Source: Clostridiaceae bacterium
Lineage (GTDB): Bacteria; Bacillota; Clostridia; Lachnospirales; Lachnospiraceae
Direction of reading: 5' to 3'
Length of the DNA: 64,000 nucleotides
Assembly: GCA_910575795.1 (NCBI GenBank)
Contig: CAJTGE010000031.1
Coordinates: 1-64,000, forward strand
The notes under the pieces are model-generated. The model had not been told where the DNA came from. It worked only from the letters and a program-made list of their open reading frames with translations, and ran no database searches. The translations under genes and the position numbers were made by a program. This document shows, in pieces, positions 23,950-33,365 of this stretch. Each line of letters begins with the position of its first letter. Position 1 is the first letter of the stretch.

Positions 23950-25482
23950 ATGAATAACATGTTGCTGGCTGTTCCGGTGCTTCTTCCTGTTGTCGGGGGC
24001 GGGAGTATCCTGTTTTCGGAGCGCAGCCTCAGAGGAAGGCTGAAGGACATCAGCCTGGAGTGCCTGGTGGGCGGGATGGTTTTGTTAAACAGCCTGATCG
24101 TTGCCTGTATCCTCCTGATACCGGGAGCCAGGGGCGAGGGGCTTGTCCTGTTCCGCCTTTTTGCGGATCTGACCGTCATGTTCCGGATCGACGGCATGGG
24201 AAGCGTTTTTTCCGGCCTGGTGGCCTTCCTGTGGCCGCTGGCGACCCTGTATTCTTTTGAATATATGAAGCATGAGGAGCGCAAAGACACGTTTTTTGCC
24301 TTTTATGTTATGACGTATGGCATAACAATGGGCATTGCGTTTGCGGGAAATCTGACAACGCTGTACCTGTTTTATGAAATGCTGACGCTGGTCACGTTTC
24401 CGCTGGTTCTTTTTCCGTTAAGCAAAGAGGCTGTCCGCGCCAGCCGGACATACCTGTATTTCTCGATCGGCGGGGCGGCCTTTGCCTTCATCGGCCTGGT
24501 ATTTGTGATGGGCTTTTCCGCCACGGGGACCACGGCGTTCCAGCCCGGGGGCGCGCTTGATATGGAACAGGCGCTTCGCAGCCGGGATGTGCTGCTGTTT
24601 GTGTATGTGCTGGCCTTTTTCGGCTTTGGCGTGAAGGCCGCGGTATTTCCCTGCCATGTATGGCTTCCGAAGGCCACGGTAGCCCCGACTCCGGTGACGG
24701 CGCTTCTCCATGCCGTGGCGGTCGTGAAATCCGGGGCGTTCGCCATCCTGCGCTTTACGTATTTTAGTTACGGCGCGGAGTTTGTGCGCGGGACGTGGGC
24801 CCAGTACACGGTTATGGCCGCGGCGCTGGCTACGATTCTGTTCGGCTCTACGATGGCTGTGCGGGAGGTTCACTGGAAACGGAGGCTCGCTTACTCCACG
24901 ATCAGCAATCTGTCGTATATCCTGTTTGGCGCGGCCCTGATGACGCCCTTTGGGCTGGCGGCTGCGCTGTGCCACCTGACAGCCCATGCCTTTATGAAGA
25001 TCTGCTCCTTTTTCTGCGCCGGGGCGGTGATGCGTCAGACCGGGAAAACGTATATTTATGAGCTGGACGGGCTGGGAAGGCGCATGCCGGTCACATTTGC
25101 CTGCCTTCTGACAGCCAGCCTTTCCCTGATGGGGATTCCGCTTTTTGCAGGCTTTATCAGTAAATGGAATATCTGCCGCGCCGCATTTCTATACGCGGAT
25201 CTCTGTACAGACGGGCCGGGAAGCTGGCTTCCCTATACAGGTGTGGCGGTGATCCTGTATTCTGCGCTGATGACGGGAATTTATATGCTCTCCGTCCTGA
25301 TCCGCGCCTGGGCCCCTGTCCGCGGGGAGGAGACATCAGAGCCTTCCGCGGAGGCTGCGTCGGATCCCGGATGGATGATGCTGGTTCCGCTCGTCATCTT
25401 TGCGGCAGTGATCCTTTTAATCGGCCTGCATTCCGGGCCGCTCATGGAGTTTTTGACAGCGATAGGAGGGGAGGCTGGATGA
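23950..25482 (+). CDS. Proton-antiporter-like subunit 3 (MnhD/MnhA-like)
   Basis: 510 residues from ATG 23950 (GGAGGGG five bases upstream). It has the Proton_antipo_M core: LYLFYEMLTLVTFPLVLFP, KAAVFPCHVWLPKATVAPTPVTALLHAVAVVKSGAFAI and AYSTISNLSYILFG. The ALLHAVAVVKSG segment resembles NuoL/MrpA (LLHAATMVKAG) more than NuoM, so it may supply the MrpA-type channel. Its last 4 bases overlap the next gene. About 14 helices. Confidence 0.87.
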   Translation: MNNMLLAVPVLLPVVGGGSILFSERSLRGRLKDISLECLVGGMVLLNSLIVACILLIPGARGEGLVLFRLFADLTVMFRIDGMGSVFSGLVAFLWPLATLYSFEYMKHEERKDTFFAFYVMTYGITMGIAFAGNLTTLYLFYEMLTLVTFPLVLFPLSKEAVRASRTYLYFSIGGAAFAFIGLVFVMGFSATGTTAFQPGGALDMEQALRSRDVLLFVYVLAFFGFGVKAAVFPCHVWLPKATVAPTPVTALLHAVAVVKSGAFAILRFTYFSYGAEFVRGTWAQYTVMAAALATILFGSTMAVREVHWKRRLAYSTISNLSYILFGAALMTPFGLAAALCHLTAHAFMKICSFFCAGAVMRQTGKTYIYELDGLGRRMPVTFACLLTASLSLMGIPLFAGFISKWNICRAAFLYADLCTDGPGSWLPYTGVAVILYSALMTGIYMLSVLIRAWAPVRGEETSEPSAEAASDPGWMMLVPLVIFAAVILLIGLHSGPLMEFLTAIGGEAG

Positions 25483-27500
25483 TGCTTTTGACCAGGACAG
25501 GGTATGACTGGATCCTTCCGGGCGTCTGCGGCCTGGGGCTGCACTTCCGTCTGGACGGCTTCCGCCTGATTTATGCAGGCATCGCAGTATTTATGTGGGT
25601 GATCAGCGGCATATTTTCACGGGAGTATATGGCCCATTACCAGAAAAGAGGGCGGTACTACCGCTTTTTCTGGGCCACTTTTGCCGCTACGGCCGGGGTC
25701 TTTTTATCCGCGGATTTATATACGACCTTTATCTTCTTTGAAATCATGTCCTTTACCTCCTATGTGTGGGTGGCCTTTGATGAGAAACGGGAGAGCCTTA
25801 AGGCGGCGGAAACGTATCTGGCGGTTGCGGTGATCGGGGGGCTGGTGATGCTGATGGGCCTGTTCCTGCTGTATGATCAGTTCGGGACGCTTGAGATGGA
25901 TGCGCTCGGCCCCATGGCCGGGGATGTGCTGTCGCGGGGCGCTCAGGCGCAGCGGGCGCGGCTCTACGCGGCCGGGGGCCTTCTCCTCTTCGGATTCGGG
26001 GCCAAGGCGGGCTGCTTCCCGCTGCATATATGGCTTCCGAAGGCCCACCCGGCGGCCCCGGCCCCGGCCAGCGCGCTTTTGTCCGGCATTCTCACAAAGG
26101 CGGGCGTGTTTGGAATTATCTTTGTCTCCTGCATCCTCTTTACAGGGGACAGGACGTGGGGGCTGCTGATTGCAGGGCTGGGATTTGCCACCATGTTCAT
26201 CGGCGCGCTGCTGGCGCTGTTTTCGACCAATTTAAAGAGGACGCTGGCCTGCTCCTCCGTTTCCCAGATTGGTTTTATCCTGACAGGGATCAGCATGGCG
26301 GTTCTGCTCCCGCAGACGGGGGAACATAACAGCCTGGCCGTGCGCGGAGCGTTCCTGCATATGCTCAGCCATTCTCTGATCAAGCTGGTTCTCTTCCTCT
26401 GCGCCGGGGTGGTCTATATGAACCTGCACGAGCTGGAATTTAACGAGATCCGCGGCTTTGGCCGGAAAAAGCCTGCGCTCCTGTTCTGCTTTTTGATGGG
26501 CGCGCTCGGCATCGGCGGCGTCCCCTTCTGGAACGGTTACATCAGCAAAACGCTGATTCATGAGGGGATCGTGGAATATATCGCCGCCATCGGCGGGAGC
26601 TTTCTCTGGCGCTGCGGCGAATGGCTCTTTCTCCTAAGCGGCGGGATGACCGTGGCATATATGCTCAAGCTCTTTGTGCTCCTGTTCATAGACCGCCACC
26701 CCGCGCGGCAACCGGAATTTGATTCCATGTCCGCCTCGTACATGAGGCCGGCCACGCGCTTCGTTCTGCTCCTGGCCGCGCTGCCCCTCCCCATACTCGG
26801 CATGCTGCCCCATCAGGCCATGGATCGGCTGGCCGCCCTTGGGTCAGGCTTTTTCGGCTTAAAGGAGTATGGCCGCGCCGTGTCCTACCTCTCCTTTGAA
26901 AACCTGAAGGGGGGCTTTATTTCCATCAGTATCGGCCTGCTCCTTTATTTTGGAATTGTAAGGGTCTTTATGACAAAACAGGAAGAGACTGGAACCTCCT
27001 ACGTAAACCTCTGGCCGTCCTGGCTGGATCTGGAACAGCTCCTGTACCGCCCGGTCTTGGAGATTGCCTTCCCGGCCATATTCGGCGCGGTATCCGGCGT
27101 GCTCGACAAATATATCGTATCCGTGTCGGTTACAATTTTTTTGTCCGTATCCTCCGTAGCCTGCCGCGCCATGGATCATCTGGCGGACGGCGTCATTGTC
27201 CTCGCTAGACGGACAACCCACAGCCAGCTCCCGGAGCCCGATACGCACAGAGAGGGGAACTGGCTGGCCCGCTTCTTCGGAAGCCTCGCGGACGGGACTG
27301 TATTCCTGTGGGATAAACTGACCGGGCGCATGGAGCTCTATGGCAAACGGAGAAGCGCTGTAAGCCGGCTGTCAAATAAAGAGATACGAATCAAGTATAT
27401 CGGAAGGCTGGTGGAAGAGAGCTTTTCCTTTGGGCTGATGCTGTTCTGCATCGGACTTTGCGCGACGCTGGGGTATCTGCTGTGGGTGCTTCTGGCATAA
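25479..27500 (+). CDS. Proton-antiporter-like subunit 4 (NuoL/MnhA-N-like with long C-terminus)
   Basis: 673 residues from ATG 25479, overlapping the previous stop by 4 bases behind AGGAGGGGAGG. The core has YTTFIFFEIMSFTSYVWVAFDE, KAGCFPLHIWLPKAHPAAPAPASALLSGILTKAGVF and ACSSVSQIGFILTG. The C-terminal ~200 residues add further helices (GFISISIGLLLYFGIVRVFM, IFGAVSGVLDKYIVSVSVTIFL, FGLMLFCIGLCATLGYLLWVLL), a layout seen in hydrogenase/Mrp-type L subunits. No ion-binding residue beyond the proton path can be assigned by eye. It is the last gene of the operon. Confidence 0.88.
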   Translation: MMLLTRTGYDWILPGVCGLGLHFRLDGFRLIYAGIAVFMWVISGIFSREYMAHYQKRGRYYRFFWATFAATAGVFLSADLYTTFIFFEIMSFTSYVWVAFDEKRESLKAAETYLAVAVIGGLVMLMGLFLLYDQFGTLEMDALGPMAGDVLSRGAQAQRARLYAAGGLLLFGFGAKAGCFPLHIWLPKAHPAAPAPASALLSGILTKAGVFGIIFVSCILFTGDRTWGLLIAGLGFATMFIGALLALFSTNLKRTLACSSVSQIGFILTGISMAVLLPQTGEHNSLAVRGAFLHMLSHSLIKLVLFLCAGVVYMNLHELEFNEIRGFGRKKPALLFCFLMGALGIGGVPFWNGYISKTLIHEGIVEYIAAIGGSFLWRCGEWLFLLSGGMTVAYMLKLFVLLFIDRHPARQPEFDSMSASYMRPATRFVLLLAALPLPILGMLPHQAMDRLAALGSGFFGLKEYGRAVSYLSFENLKGGFISISIGLLLYFGIVRVFMTKQEETGTSYVNLWPSWLDLEQLLYRPVLEIAFPAIFGAVSGVLDKYIVSVSVTIFLSVSSVACRAMDHLADGVIVLARRTTHSQLPEPDTHREGNWLARFFGSLADGTVFLWDKLTGRMELYGKRRSAVSRLSNKEIRIKYIGRLVEESFSFGLMLFCIGLCATLGYLLWVLLA

Positions 27501-27895
27501 TCAGTGGAGTAATACGCAAGATAATGTCTGGTTACGCGAAGTGAACTATTGCCGGGGAGGGGGTGTCGTGAGAGGGCCGCCAGAGTCCGATTATAAATCC
27601 AACGGAACCCCGCTCCCGCTCGGAGAAAAGCGCAGCGGACGCTAAGCTCGAAAAGACCTCGCTAAGCGTCCGCTGCGCTTTTCTCCGAGCGGAAGCGGGG
27701 TTCCGTTGGATACAGGAGCTGGCGCTGGCGGCCCCCCTTTCAGCTAATCCCCCTCATTTCCACATTCCTCCAAAAATGTAAGAGAAATTTAAAGCAAAAT
27801 CCCTCCCCATATGGTAAACTAATATCATTGCAAAGCAACCAAATCAACATACAGCTTCTGCGTGCATATGCTTTACGAATGAGGGAGGGCTTTTT
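27501..27895. other. Intergenic region dominated by a foldback
   Basis: 395 bases between the mrp operon and the response regulator. It holds the foldback at 27574-27734; the remaining ~160 bases must carry the regulator promoter, but no strong box pair is visible. Confidence 0.6.
27574..27734. repeat. Foldback-family member, near-perfect (161 bp)
   Basis: Arms of 47 bases (27597-27643 and 27665-27711) match at 46 positions, with outer arms GGGCCGCCAG / CTGGCGGCCC. The loop AGCTCGAAAAGACCTCGCT is the exact reverse complement of that at 17823-17841, so this copy lies in the opposite orientation. It can also act as a transcription barrier after the mrp operon. Confidence 0.85.
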
Positions 27896-28600
27896 ATGTC
27901 AGAAATCAGCATTCTGGTAGTGGATGATGAGAAGGAGATCGCGGATCTGGTCGAGATTTACCTGGTCAGCGATGGATATAAAGTATTTAAGGCGGATAAC
28001 GCCCAGAAGGGGCTGGAGCTTCTGGAGAAGGAGAGCGTCCAGCTCGTGCTCTTAGATATCATGATGCCGGGCATGGACGGGCTGGAGATGTGCAAGCGGA
28101 TCCGGGAGACAAACAATATCCCGATCATTATGCTCAGCGCCCGTTCCACAGACTTAGACAAGATTCTGGGACTGGGGACCGGGGCCGACGACTATGTGGT
28201 AAAGCCGTTTAATCCGCTGGAGCTGACGGCCCGGGTGAAGTCGCAGCTTCGGCGCTATACGCAGCTAAACCCGCAGAGCAATGCCCAGGAATCGCAAAAG
28301 AATGAGATTACCATCCGTGATCTGACGATCAACAAGGACAATCACAAGGTCATGGTTGGCGATGAGGAGATCAAATTAACGCCCATTGAATTTGATATTC
28401 TGTACCTTCTGGCCTCGAATCCCGGCCGTGTGTTCAGCACGGACGAGATTTTTGAGAAGGTGTGGAATGAAAAGGTGTATGAGGCGAATAACACGGTGAT
28501 GGTACATATCAGAAGGCTGCGGGGGAAGATGAAAGAGGATACCAGACAGACCAAGATCATCACAACGGTCTGGGGGGTAGGATATAAAATTGAAAAATAG
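27896..28600 (+). CDS. OmpR/VanR-family response regulator
   Basis: 234 residues. The receiver domain has the acidic pair in VVDDEKE, the phospho-acceptor Asp in LVLLDIMMPGMDG (near residue 53), and the switch residues in MLSARS and VVKPFNP. The C-terminal winged helix (KLTPIEFDILYLLASNPGRVFSTDEIFEKVW ... NTVMVHIRRLRGKM ... VWGVGYKIEK) is OmpR-type. GAGGGAGGG precedes the ATG. It overlaps the start of the kinase gene, its likely partner. The VanR-like resemblance is to the subfamily only; no glycopeptide-resistance genes are present. The ABC genes downstream are the likeliest targets by position. Confidence 0.93.
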   Translation: MSEISILVVDDEKEIADLVEIYLVSDGYKVFKADNAQKGLELLEKESVQLVLLDIMMPGMDGLEMCKRIRETNNIPIIMLSARSTDLDKILGLGTGADDYVVKPFNPLELTARVKSQLRRYTQLNPQSNAQESQKNEITIRDLTINKDNHKVMVGDEEIKLTPIEFDILYLLASNPGRVFSTDEIFEKVWNEKVYEANNTVMVHIRRLRGKMKEDTRQTKIITTVWGVGYKIEK

Positions 28601-28604
28601 GGAT

Positions 28605-29720
28605 ATGAGTACGCGGTTCCGCACGAGGATCGTGACCAATATTTTCTACAGCGCCCTCATCGCCTGCCTGGTCGAGGTATTTTTGATTGCCAATGTCTCC
28701 ATGATTACAGGGTATCTGAAGGAGACAAGGTATGCGGAGTCCTTTTTTCTCCAGTTGACGGAGATGGATACGCTGATGACGCTTTTTTATGTGCTGTTCG
28801 GGATCGGTCTTTTTACCCTGACCTTTCTCGCCCTGCAGGAGAAGTCGCTGCGCTATATCAGCCGCATCTCGGCTGCGATTCAGAATATTTCCGAGGGAGA
28901 TTTAAATACCACCATCGAAGTGGCAGGGGACGATGAATTTACGGCGATGGCCGTGAACCTGAATAAGATGGTGGAGGACATCCGGCGCCTCATTGACAGG
29001 GAGCGCGAGGCGGAGCGGACTAAGCATGAGCTGATCACGAATGTGGCGCACGATCTGCGCACGCCCCTGACCTCTATCATCGGCTACCTGGAGCTTCTGT
29101 CCGGCCAGGTGGAGATCCCGCCCGAGATGCAGGCCAAGTATATTGCCATTGCCTGCGCCAAATCAAAGCGCCTTGAGAAGCTTATAGAGGATCTGTTCGG
29201 CCTGACCAAGATGAATTACGGAAAAGTATCCATGCACGTGACAAAGGTGGATATTGTAAAGCTCTTAAGCCAGCTTCTGGAGGAGTTTTACCCCAGTTTT
29301 AAAGATAAAAATTTATCCTATGAGCTGCAGAGCAATGTTCCGGCCAAGACGATCTCAGCCGACGCAAACCTTCTGGCGCGCCTGTTTGACAATCTGATCA
29401 ACAACGCGATCAAATACGGGGCCGACGGAAAACGGGTTCTGGTCAATATTCAGGCCGTGGAGACGACGGTCGCGGTTTCTGTGACAAATTACGGCTATGT
29501 GATCCCAAAGGAAGAGCTTCCGTTTATTTTCAACAAATTTTACAGGGTTGAGCAGTCGCGCTCCACAGACACCGGGGGGACGGGGCTGGGGCTGGCGATT
29601 GTCAAGAATATTGTGGACATGCACGGAGGCGCGATTCAGGTTTCAAGCGATCTGAACGGGACGGTGTTCGTTGTAAAGCTCAAGACAAATTTTGATATTA
29701 ACAAAGAAAATTTTGGGTGA
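28605..29720 (+). CDS. HAMP-domain sensor histidine kinase (VanS-like)
   Basis: About 371 residues from ATG 28605; a TTG start at 28590 is also possible and would overlap the regulator gene. Two helices (NIFYSALIACLVEVFLIANV and LFYVLFGIGLFTLTFLAL) flank a short ~35-residue external loop, followed by a HAMP region (SAAIQNISEGDLNTTIEVAGDDEF). The kinase core has ITNVAHDLRTPLTSIIGYLELL (phospho-His), LFDNLINNAIKYG (N box) and GGTGLGLAIVKNIV (G box). The tiny sensor loop suggests detection inside or at the membrane, or through the adjacent exporter. Confidence 0.92.
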   Translation: MSTRFRTRIVTNIFYSALIACLVEVFLIANVSMITGYLKETRYAESFFLQLTEMDTLMTLFYVLFGIGLFTLTFLALQEKSLRYISRISAAIQNISEGDLNTTIEVAGDDEFTAMAVNLNKMVEDIRRLIDREREAERTKHELITNVAHDLRTPLTSIIGYLELLSGQVEIPPEMQAKYIAIACAKSKRLEKLIEDLFGLTKMNYGKVSMHVTKVDIVKLLSQLLEEFYPSFKDKNLSYELQSNVPAKTISADANLLARLFDNLINNAIKYGADGKRVLVNIQAVETTVAVSVTNYGYVIPKEELPFIFNKFYRVEQSRSTDTGGTGLGLAIVKNIVDMHGGAIQVSSDLNGTVFVVKLKTNFDINKENFG

Positions 29721-29820
29721 CAGTTCAGGCAGGTCTGCGCAATGCTTGCGCTGACCGTACGAAAACGTGGCGGCAGCAGGCATCCGCCCCATCGCGAAGC
29801 GATTTTCATGGGCAGATGCC

Positions 29821-29849
29821 GTAACGGTTCAGGTTGTCTGAACTGTTAC
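29821..29849. repeat. 29-bp dyad repeat, copy 3
   Basis: GTAACGGTTCAG and CTGAACTGTTAC with a 5-base centre; one mismatch between arms. A degenerate 30-bp relative (GTAACCGTCCGG...CTGGACAGTTAC) follows at 29865-29894, right before the next gene. Confidence 0.75.
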
Positions 29850-29931
29850 AATTTTGGGTGACGCGTAACCGTCCGGACGGCTCTGGACAGTTACGGCAGC
29901 GCTCCACACTGCAGCCCGGGAGGATAGCAGG

Positions 29932-32403
29932 ATGAAGGAATATATGAGGTCAGGAAGGCTGAGAGCCCTTCTGTCAGCCGCCGCTGCGGCTCTTTTGCTC
30001 TCTGCGTTTTTTATGCGGCCCGGACGGGCGTTTGCCGCAGCTTTGACGGATAAGGAGGGGGCTCTGTCCATGGAAGTCTCCTTTGGTTACGGCGATACGG
30101 CAAAGGCAGAGCGCTATGTGCGGCTGCGCGTCTTTCTGAAAAATGACGGCGGGGAGGATTTTTCAGGGAACTTAGAGCTTTTGACCACAGAGTCAAGCCT
30201 GGAGGCATACCGCTATGATTATCCGGTTGCCGTGGCGGCCGGAGAGCGTCTGGAGACGGTGTGCGATATCCCTCTGGGCATAAGGGCGGATCAGATTTAC
30301 GTGCGCGTCACGGATCAGGAAGGCGCGCGGATACTGCAAAAGCGTGTCAAGCTCGGCATCAGCCGCAATGTCAGCGAATGCTTTATCGGGGTGTTCAGCG
30401 ACAGCCCGGAGAAGCTGGAATACTTAGACGGGGTGGGGATCTATTACGGCTCTATTAAGACCAGGCTTTTGAACTTAAACGCCGGCCTTGCGCCGGAGGA
30501 TCCTCTGGGCTATGATCAGCTTGATCTGATTGTGGTGTCAGACTATGACTTAAATCAGCTCTCGGAGGCGCAGCACAACGCCATCCTTCGCTGGGTGGAG
30601 AAGGGCGGAAACGTGCTTATCGGCGGCGGGGAGCGCTACCGGGAGTCCATGGGGCGGTTTGCGGGAGAGATTTTGGAAAAGGTGTACGGGGAGCCGTCCT
30701 ACGCAGAGGTGAACCTGGGCGCAGAGTATTCCAAAAGCGCTCCGCAGGAGGCTGTGATGAGGCTTCTGTGTGTGAATGCGGAGCTGAAAAACGGCAATGT
30801 TCTGATGCAGGGGAATTTCCCTCTTCTGTCCTATGTGCAGAGGCGTAAAGGGCGCGTCGCGGCGGCTGCCTTTGCGCTTGAGGACATCGGCCTCTTCTGC
30901 GGGGATCATCCGGCCTTCCTGGAGCATTTCTATACGATGATTTTCGGGGAGGACCGGGTGGAGCAAATGTCCATGCAGGATTATTCCGGATTTTCCCAGC
31001 TCTACTTCTCCGTGCAGGGCTTAATCAACACAGGGGACACGGGGCGGCTGCCCGGCGTGGCTGCCTATACGCTGGTGATCATTGTTTATCTGGCGTTTAT
31101 CGGGCCGGCGCTTTACCTGTTTTTGAAGAAGCGCGGGAGCCACCGCTACTATCTGGCCGGGGCCGCCGGCTGCGCTCTTGTATTTACAGGCATTATCTAT
31201 ATAATGGGCGTCAAAACACGTTACAGGGGCCCGTTTTTTACGTATGCGACCATACTGGACGCGTCCGGGGGACAGGCGCAGGAGGAGACGTATGTCAATA
31301 TACGCAGCCCCTATAATAAACCATTCACGGTGAGCATCCGGCCGGAATATACGATACGGCCGGTGACGAAAAGCTATTACTATGACGCGGCTTCTGCCGT
31401 CAGCTTTACGGGCGAGGAGACGTATAAGACGAACATCAGGTTCCTGAAGGACCGGACAGACATACGGATCCGGGATACGGTTGCCTTTACGCCGCGGCTT
31501 TTTATGCTCACACAGGAGCTTCCGGGCGCTAAGGCCATGGAGATCGGAGGCATGGTCTCCTATTTTGAGGGAAAAACAGGCGGCCGGATCGTCAACCGGT
31601 TTGACTGCCGCCTTGAGGATGCGGCTTTGCTGCTGTTTGGCAAGGCGATCCTTTTAGGCGACCTGGAGCCGGGGGAGGAGCGCAGCCTGGAGGACTGCGA
31701 GGTCCTGAACTACCCGCTCAGCTATACGAATGCGCTCGCGCAGAAGCTGGCCGGGGGAGATGCGTATGAGAAAGCGGATATTTATGACGAGGGCTATATG
31801 CGCTATCAGGAGCGCAGCCGGCTTCTCAGCTTTTATCTGGATTCACGGATGGATCTGGGCGTCTCGGAGGCCAGGCTCATCGCTTTCTGCCCGGATATCA
31901 GCGGGGACGGCTTTTTGACCGGCGGCGATTTTACGACAGAGGGCCTTTCTATGGTGACATCCACCATAGAGCTGAACCGCGGGGAGGGCGGGCTCGTATA
32001 CCGTCCTGCGCTGCAGCAGAGGCCCACGGTCATTTCCGGGAATTATGAGGCTTCCTATAACAGCATGTATGTGGGGGAGGCAAAGGAACCGGCGGTTGTG
32101 GAATATTCCCTTGGAAATGATTTGGAGATCCAGAGGCTCAGTTTTGAAACGGTCTCTCCCTGCTTTGTGAATAATCCCAGGTATCCGTATCTGTCGGCTT
32201 TTGAGGGGAAGATGTATTTCTATAACCACGATACAGGGCACAATGATTTGATGGAGAACAGGGAGAGCTTCACGGCCGAAGAGCTCAAGCCGTACCTGTC
32301 CCCCACGAATACGCTGACTGTCAAATATGTGGATGAGAACCAAAACGAATACGGGTGGGAGCGCCATCTGCCGATGATGTACGTGACGGGAAAGGAGAAG
32401 TGA
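29932..32403 (+). CDS. Large membrane-anchored extracytoplasmic protein, function unknown
   Basis: 823 residues. A signal peptide (residues ~11-35, ending AFAAA) is followed by a ~340-residue outside region with a beta-rich part and an LDLIVVSDYDLNQL / GGNVLIGGGERY segment. That segment resembles glutamine-amidotransferase-like folds found in ABC-linked proteins. Two helices (~381-403 and 410-428) lead to a further ~390-residue soluble region. I do not recognise a named family. It overlaps the ABC ATPase start by one base, so it probably works with that exporter, perhaps as the extracellular component of a complex controlled by the upstream two-component system. Confidence 0.75.
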   Translation: MKEYMRSGRLRALLSAAAAALLLSAFFMRPGRAFAAALTDKEGALSMEVSFGYGDTAKAERYVRLRVFLKNDGGEDFSGNLELLTTESSLEAYRYDYPVAVAAGERLETVCDIPLGIRADQIYVRVTDQEGARILQKRVKLGISRNVSECFIGVFSDSPEKLEYLDGVGIYYGSIKTRLLNLNAGLAPEDPLGYDQLDLIVVSDYDLNQLSEAQHNAILRWVEKGGNVLIGGGERYRESMGRFAGEILEKVYGEPSYAEVNLGAEYSKSAPQEAVMRLLCVNAELKNGNVLMQGNFPLLSYVQRRKGRVAAAAFALEDIGLFCGDHPAFLEHFYTMIFGEDRVEQMSMQDYSGFSQLYFSVQGLINTGDTGRLPGVAAYTLVIIVYLAFIGPALYLFLKKRGSHRYYLAGAAGCALVFTGIIYIMGVKTRYRGPFFTYATILDASGGQAQEETYVNIRSPYNKPFTVSIRPEYTIRPVTKSYYYDAASAVSFTGEETYKTNIRFLKDRTDIRIRDTVAFTPRLFMLTQELPGAKAMEIGGMVSYFEGKTGGRIVNRFDCRLEDAALLLFGKAILLGDLEPGEERSLEDCEVLNYPLSYTNALAQKLAGGDAYEKADIYDEGYMRYQERSRLLSFYLDSRMDLGVSEARLIAFCPDISGDGFLTGGDFTTEGLSMVTSTIELNRGEGGLVYRPALQQRPTVISGNYEASYNSMYVGEAKEPAVVEYSLGNDLEIQRLSFETVSPCFVNNPRYPYLSAFEGKMYFYNHDTGHNDLMENRESFTAEELKPYLSPTNTLTVKYVDENQNEYGWERHLPMMYVTGKEK

Positions 32404-33365
32404 TGCTGGAAATCAGGAAATTACAGAAGCGGTACGGAAATTTCCAGGCGCTGGACGGCCTTGACCTCACGATCCCGGAGGGGGAAATCTTTGGCTTTGT
32501 AGGCCCGAACGGGGCCGGAAAGACGACGACCTTAAAGATAACGGCAGGACTCCTCTCTCCGGACAGCGGTTCGGTCATGATTGACGGGGTGGACGCGCTG
32601 GCGGACAACCGCGGCCTTAAGGAGAAGATCGGCTATGTTCCGGATTTCTTCGGCGTTTATGATAATCTGAAGGTATCGGAGTACATGGAATTTTTCGCTT
32701 CCTGCTACGGGCTTGAGGGGCGGGAGGCCAGAATGCGCTGCTGTGCGCTTTTAGAGCAGGTCAAGCTGGAGGACCGGGCGGATTTTTTTGTGGACGGCCT
32801 CTCCAGGGGGATGAAGCAGCGGCTCTGCCTGGCGAGGGCTCTGCTGCATGATCCGAAGCTTTTGATTCTCGACGAGCCGGCCTCGGGCATGGATCCCAGG
32901 ACGAGGATGGAATTTTCGGCCATGCTGAAAGAGCTGCGGGAACAGGGAAAAACTTTGCTTGTCAGTTCCCATGTCCTCTCCGAGCTTTCCGGGCTTTGTA
33001 CCAGCATCGGTATTATCGAGCAGGGGCATATGGTGCTTGAGGGCAGCATGGAGCATATTACCGAGCAGGTCAATTCTTCAAAGCCTCTTCTGATCCAGGT
33101 GTTCAGCAACATGGAAAAGGCGCTGGCCATCTTAAAGAGCCATCCCTGCGTGCAGACGATCGCCGTTAAGCGGGATGAGATCAAGGTGGGCTTTCTGGGA
33201 GACCGACAGGATGAAGCCGCCCTGCTGCAGCAGTTGATTGACGCGGATGTAATGGTCAGCGGTTTTATGAGGGAAAAGGGCAGCCTGGAATCGCTTTTTA
33301 TGCAGGTGACTGCCCGCGAGGACGAAAAGGCGGTGATACGACATGAAATGGAATCCGGTTTATAG
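32403..33365 (+). CDS. ABC transporter ATP-binding protein (ABC-2 exporter type)
   Basis: 320 residues from ATG 32403, which overlaps the previous stop (TGATG) behind AAAGGAGAAG. Walker A GPNGAGKTT (residues 34-42), Q-loop region VPDFFGVYDNLKVSEYM, signature LSRGMKQRL, Walker B LLILDEPASG and switch His in VSSHVLSEL are all present. The C-terminal ~90 residues resemble the regulatory tail of CcmA/GldA-like ATPases. It powers the permease encoded next, with which it overlaps by 23 bases. Confidence 0.93.
   Translation: MLEIRKLQKRYGNFQALDGLDLTIPEGEIFGFVGPNGAGKTTTLKITAGLLSPDSGSVMIDGVDALADNRGLKEKIGYVPDFFGVYDNLKVSEYMEFFASCYGLEGREARMRCCALLEQVKLEDRADFFVDGLSRGMKQRLCLARALLHDPKLLILDEPASGMDPRTRMEFSAMLKELREQGKTLLVSSHVLSELSGLCTSIGIIEQGHMVLEGSMEHITEQVNSSKPLLIQVFSNMEKALAILKSHPCVQTIAVKRDEIKVGFLGDRQDEAALLQQLIDADVMVSGFMREKGSLESLFMQVTAREDEKAVIRHEMESGL

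Noticed and set aside
27896..29720. Calling the two-component pair a vancomycin-resistance system
   Set aside because: Only subfamily resemblance to VanR/VanS exists; no vanHAX-type genes are near.
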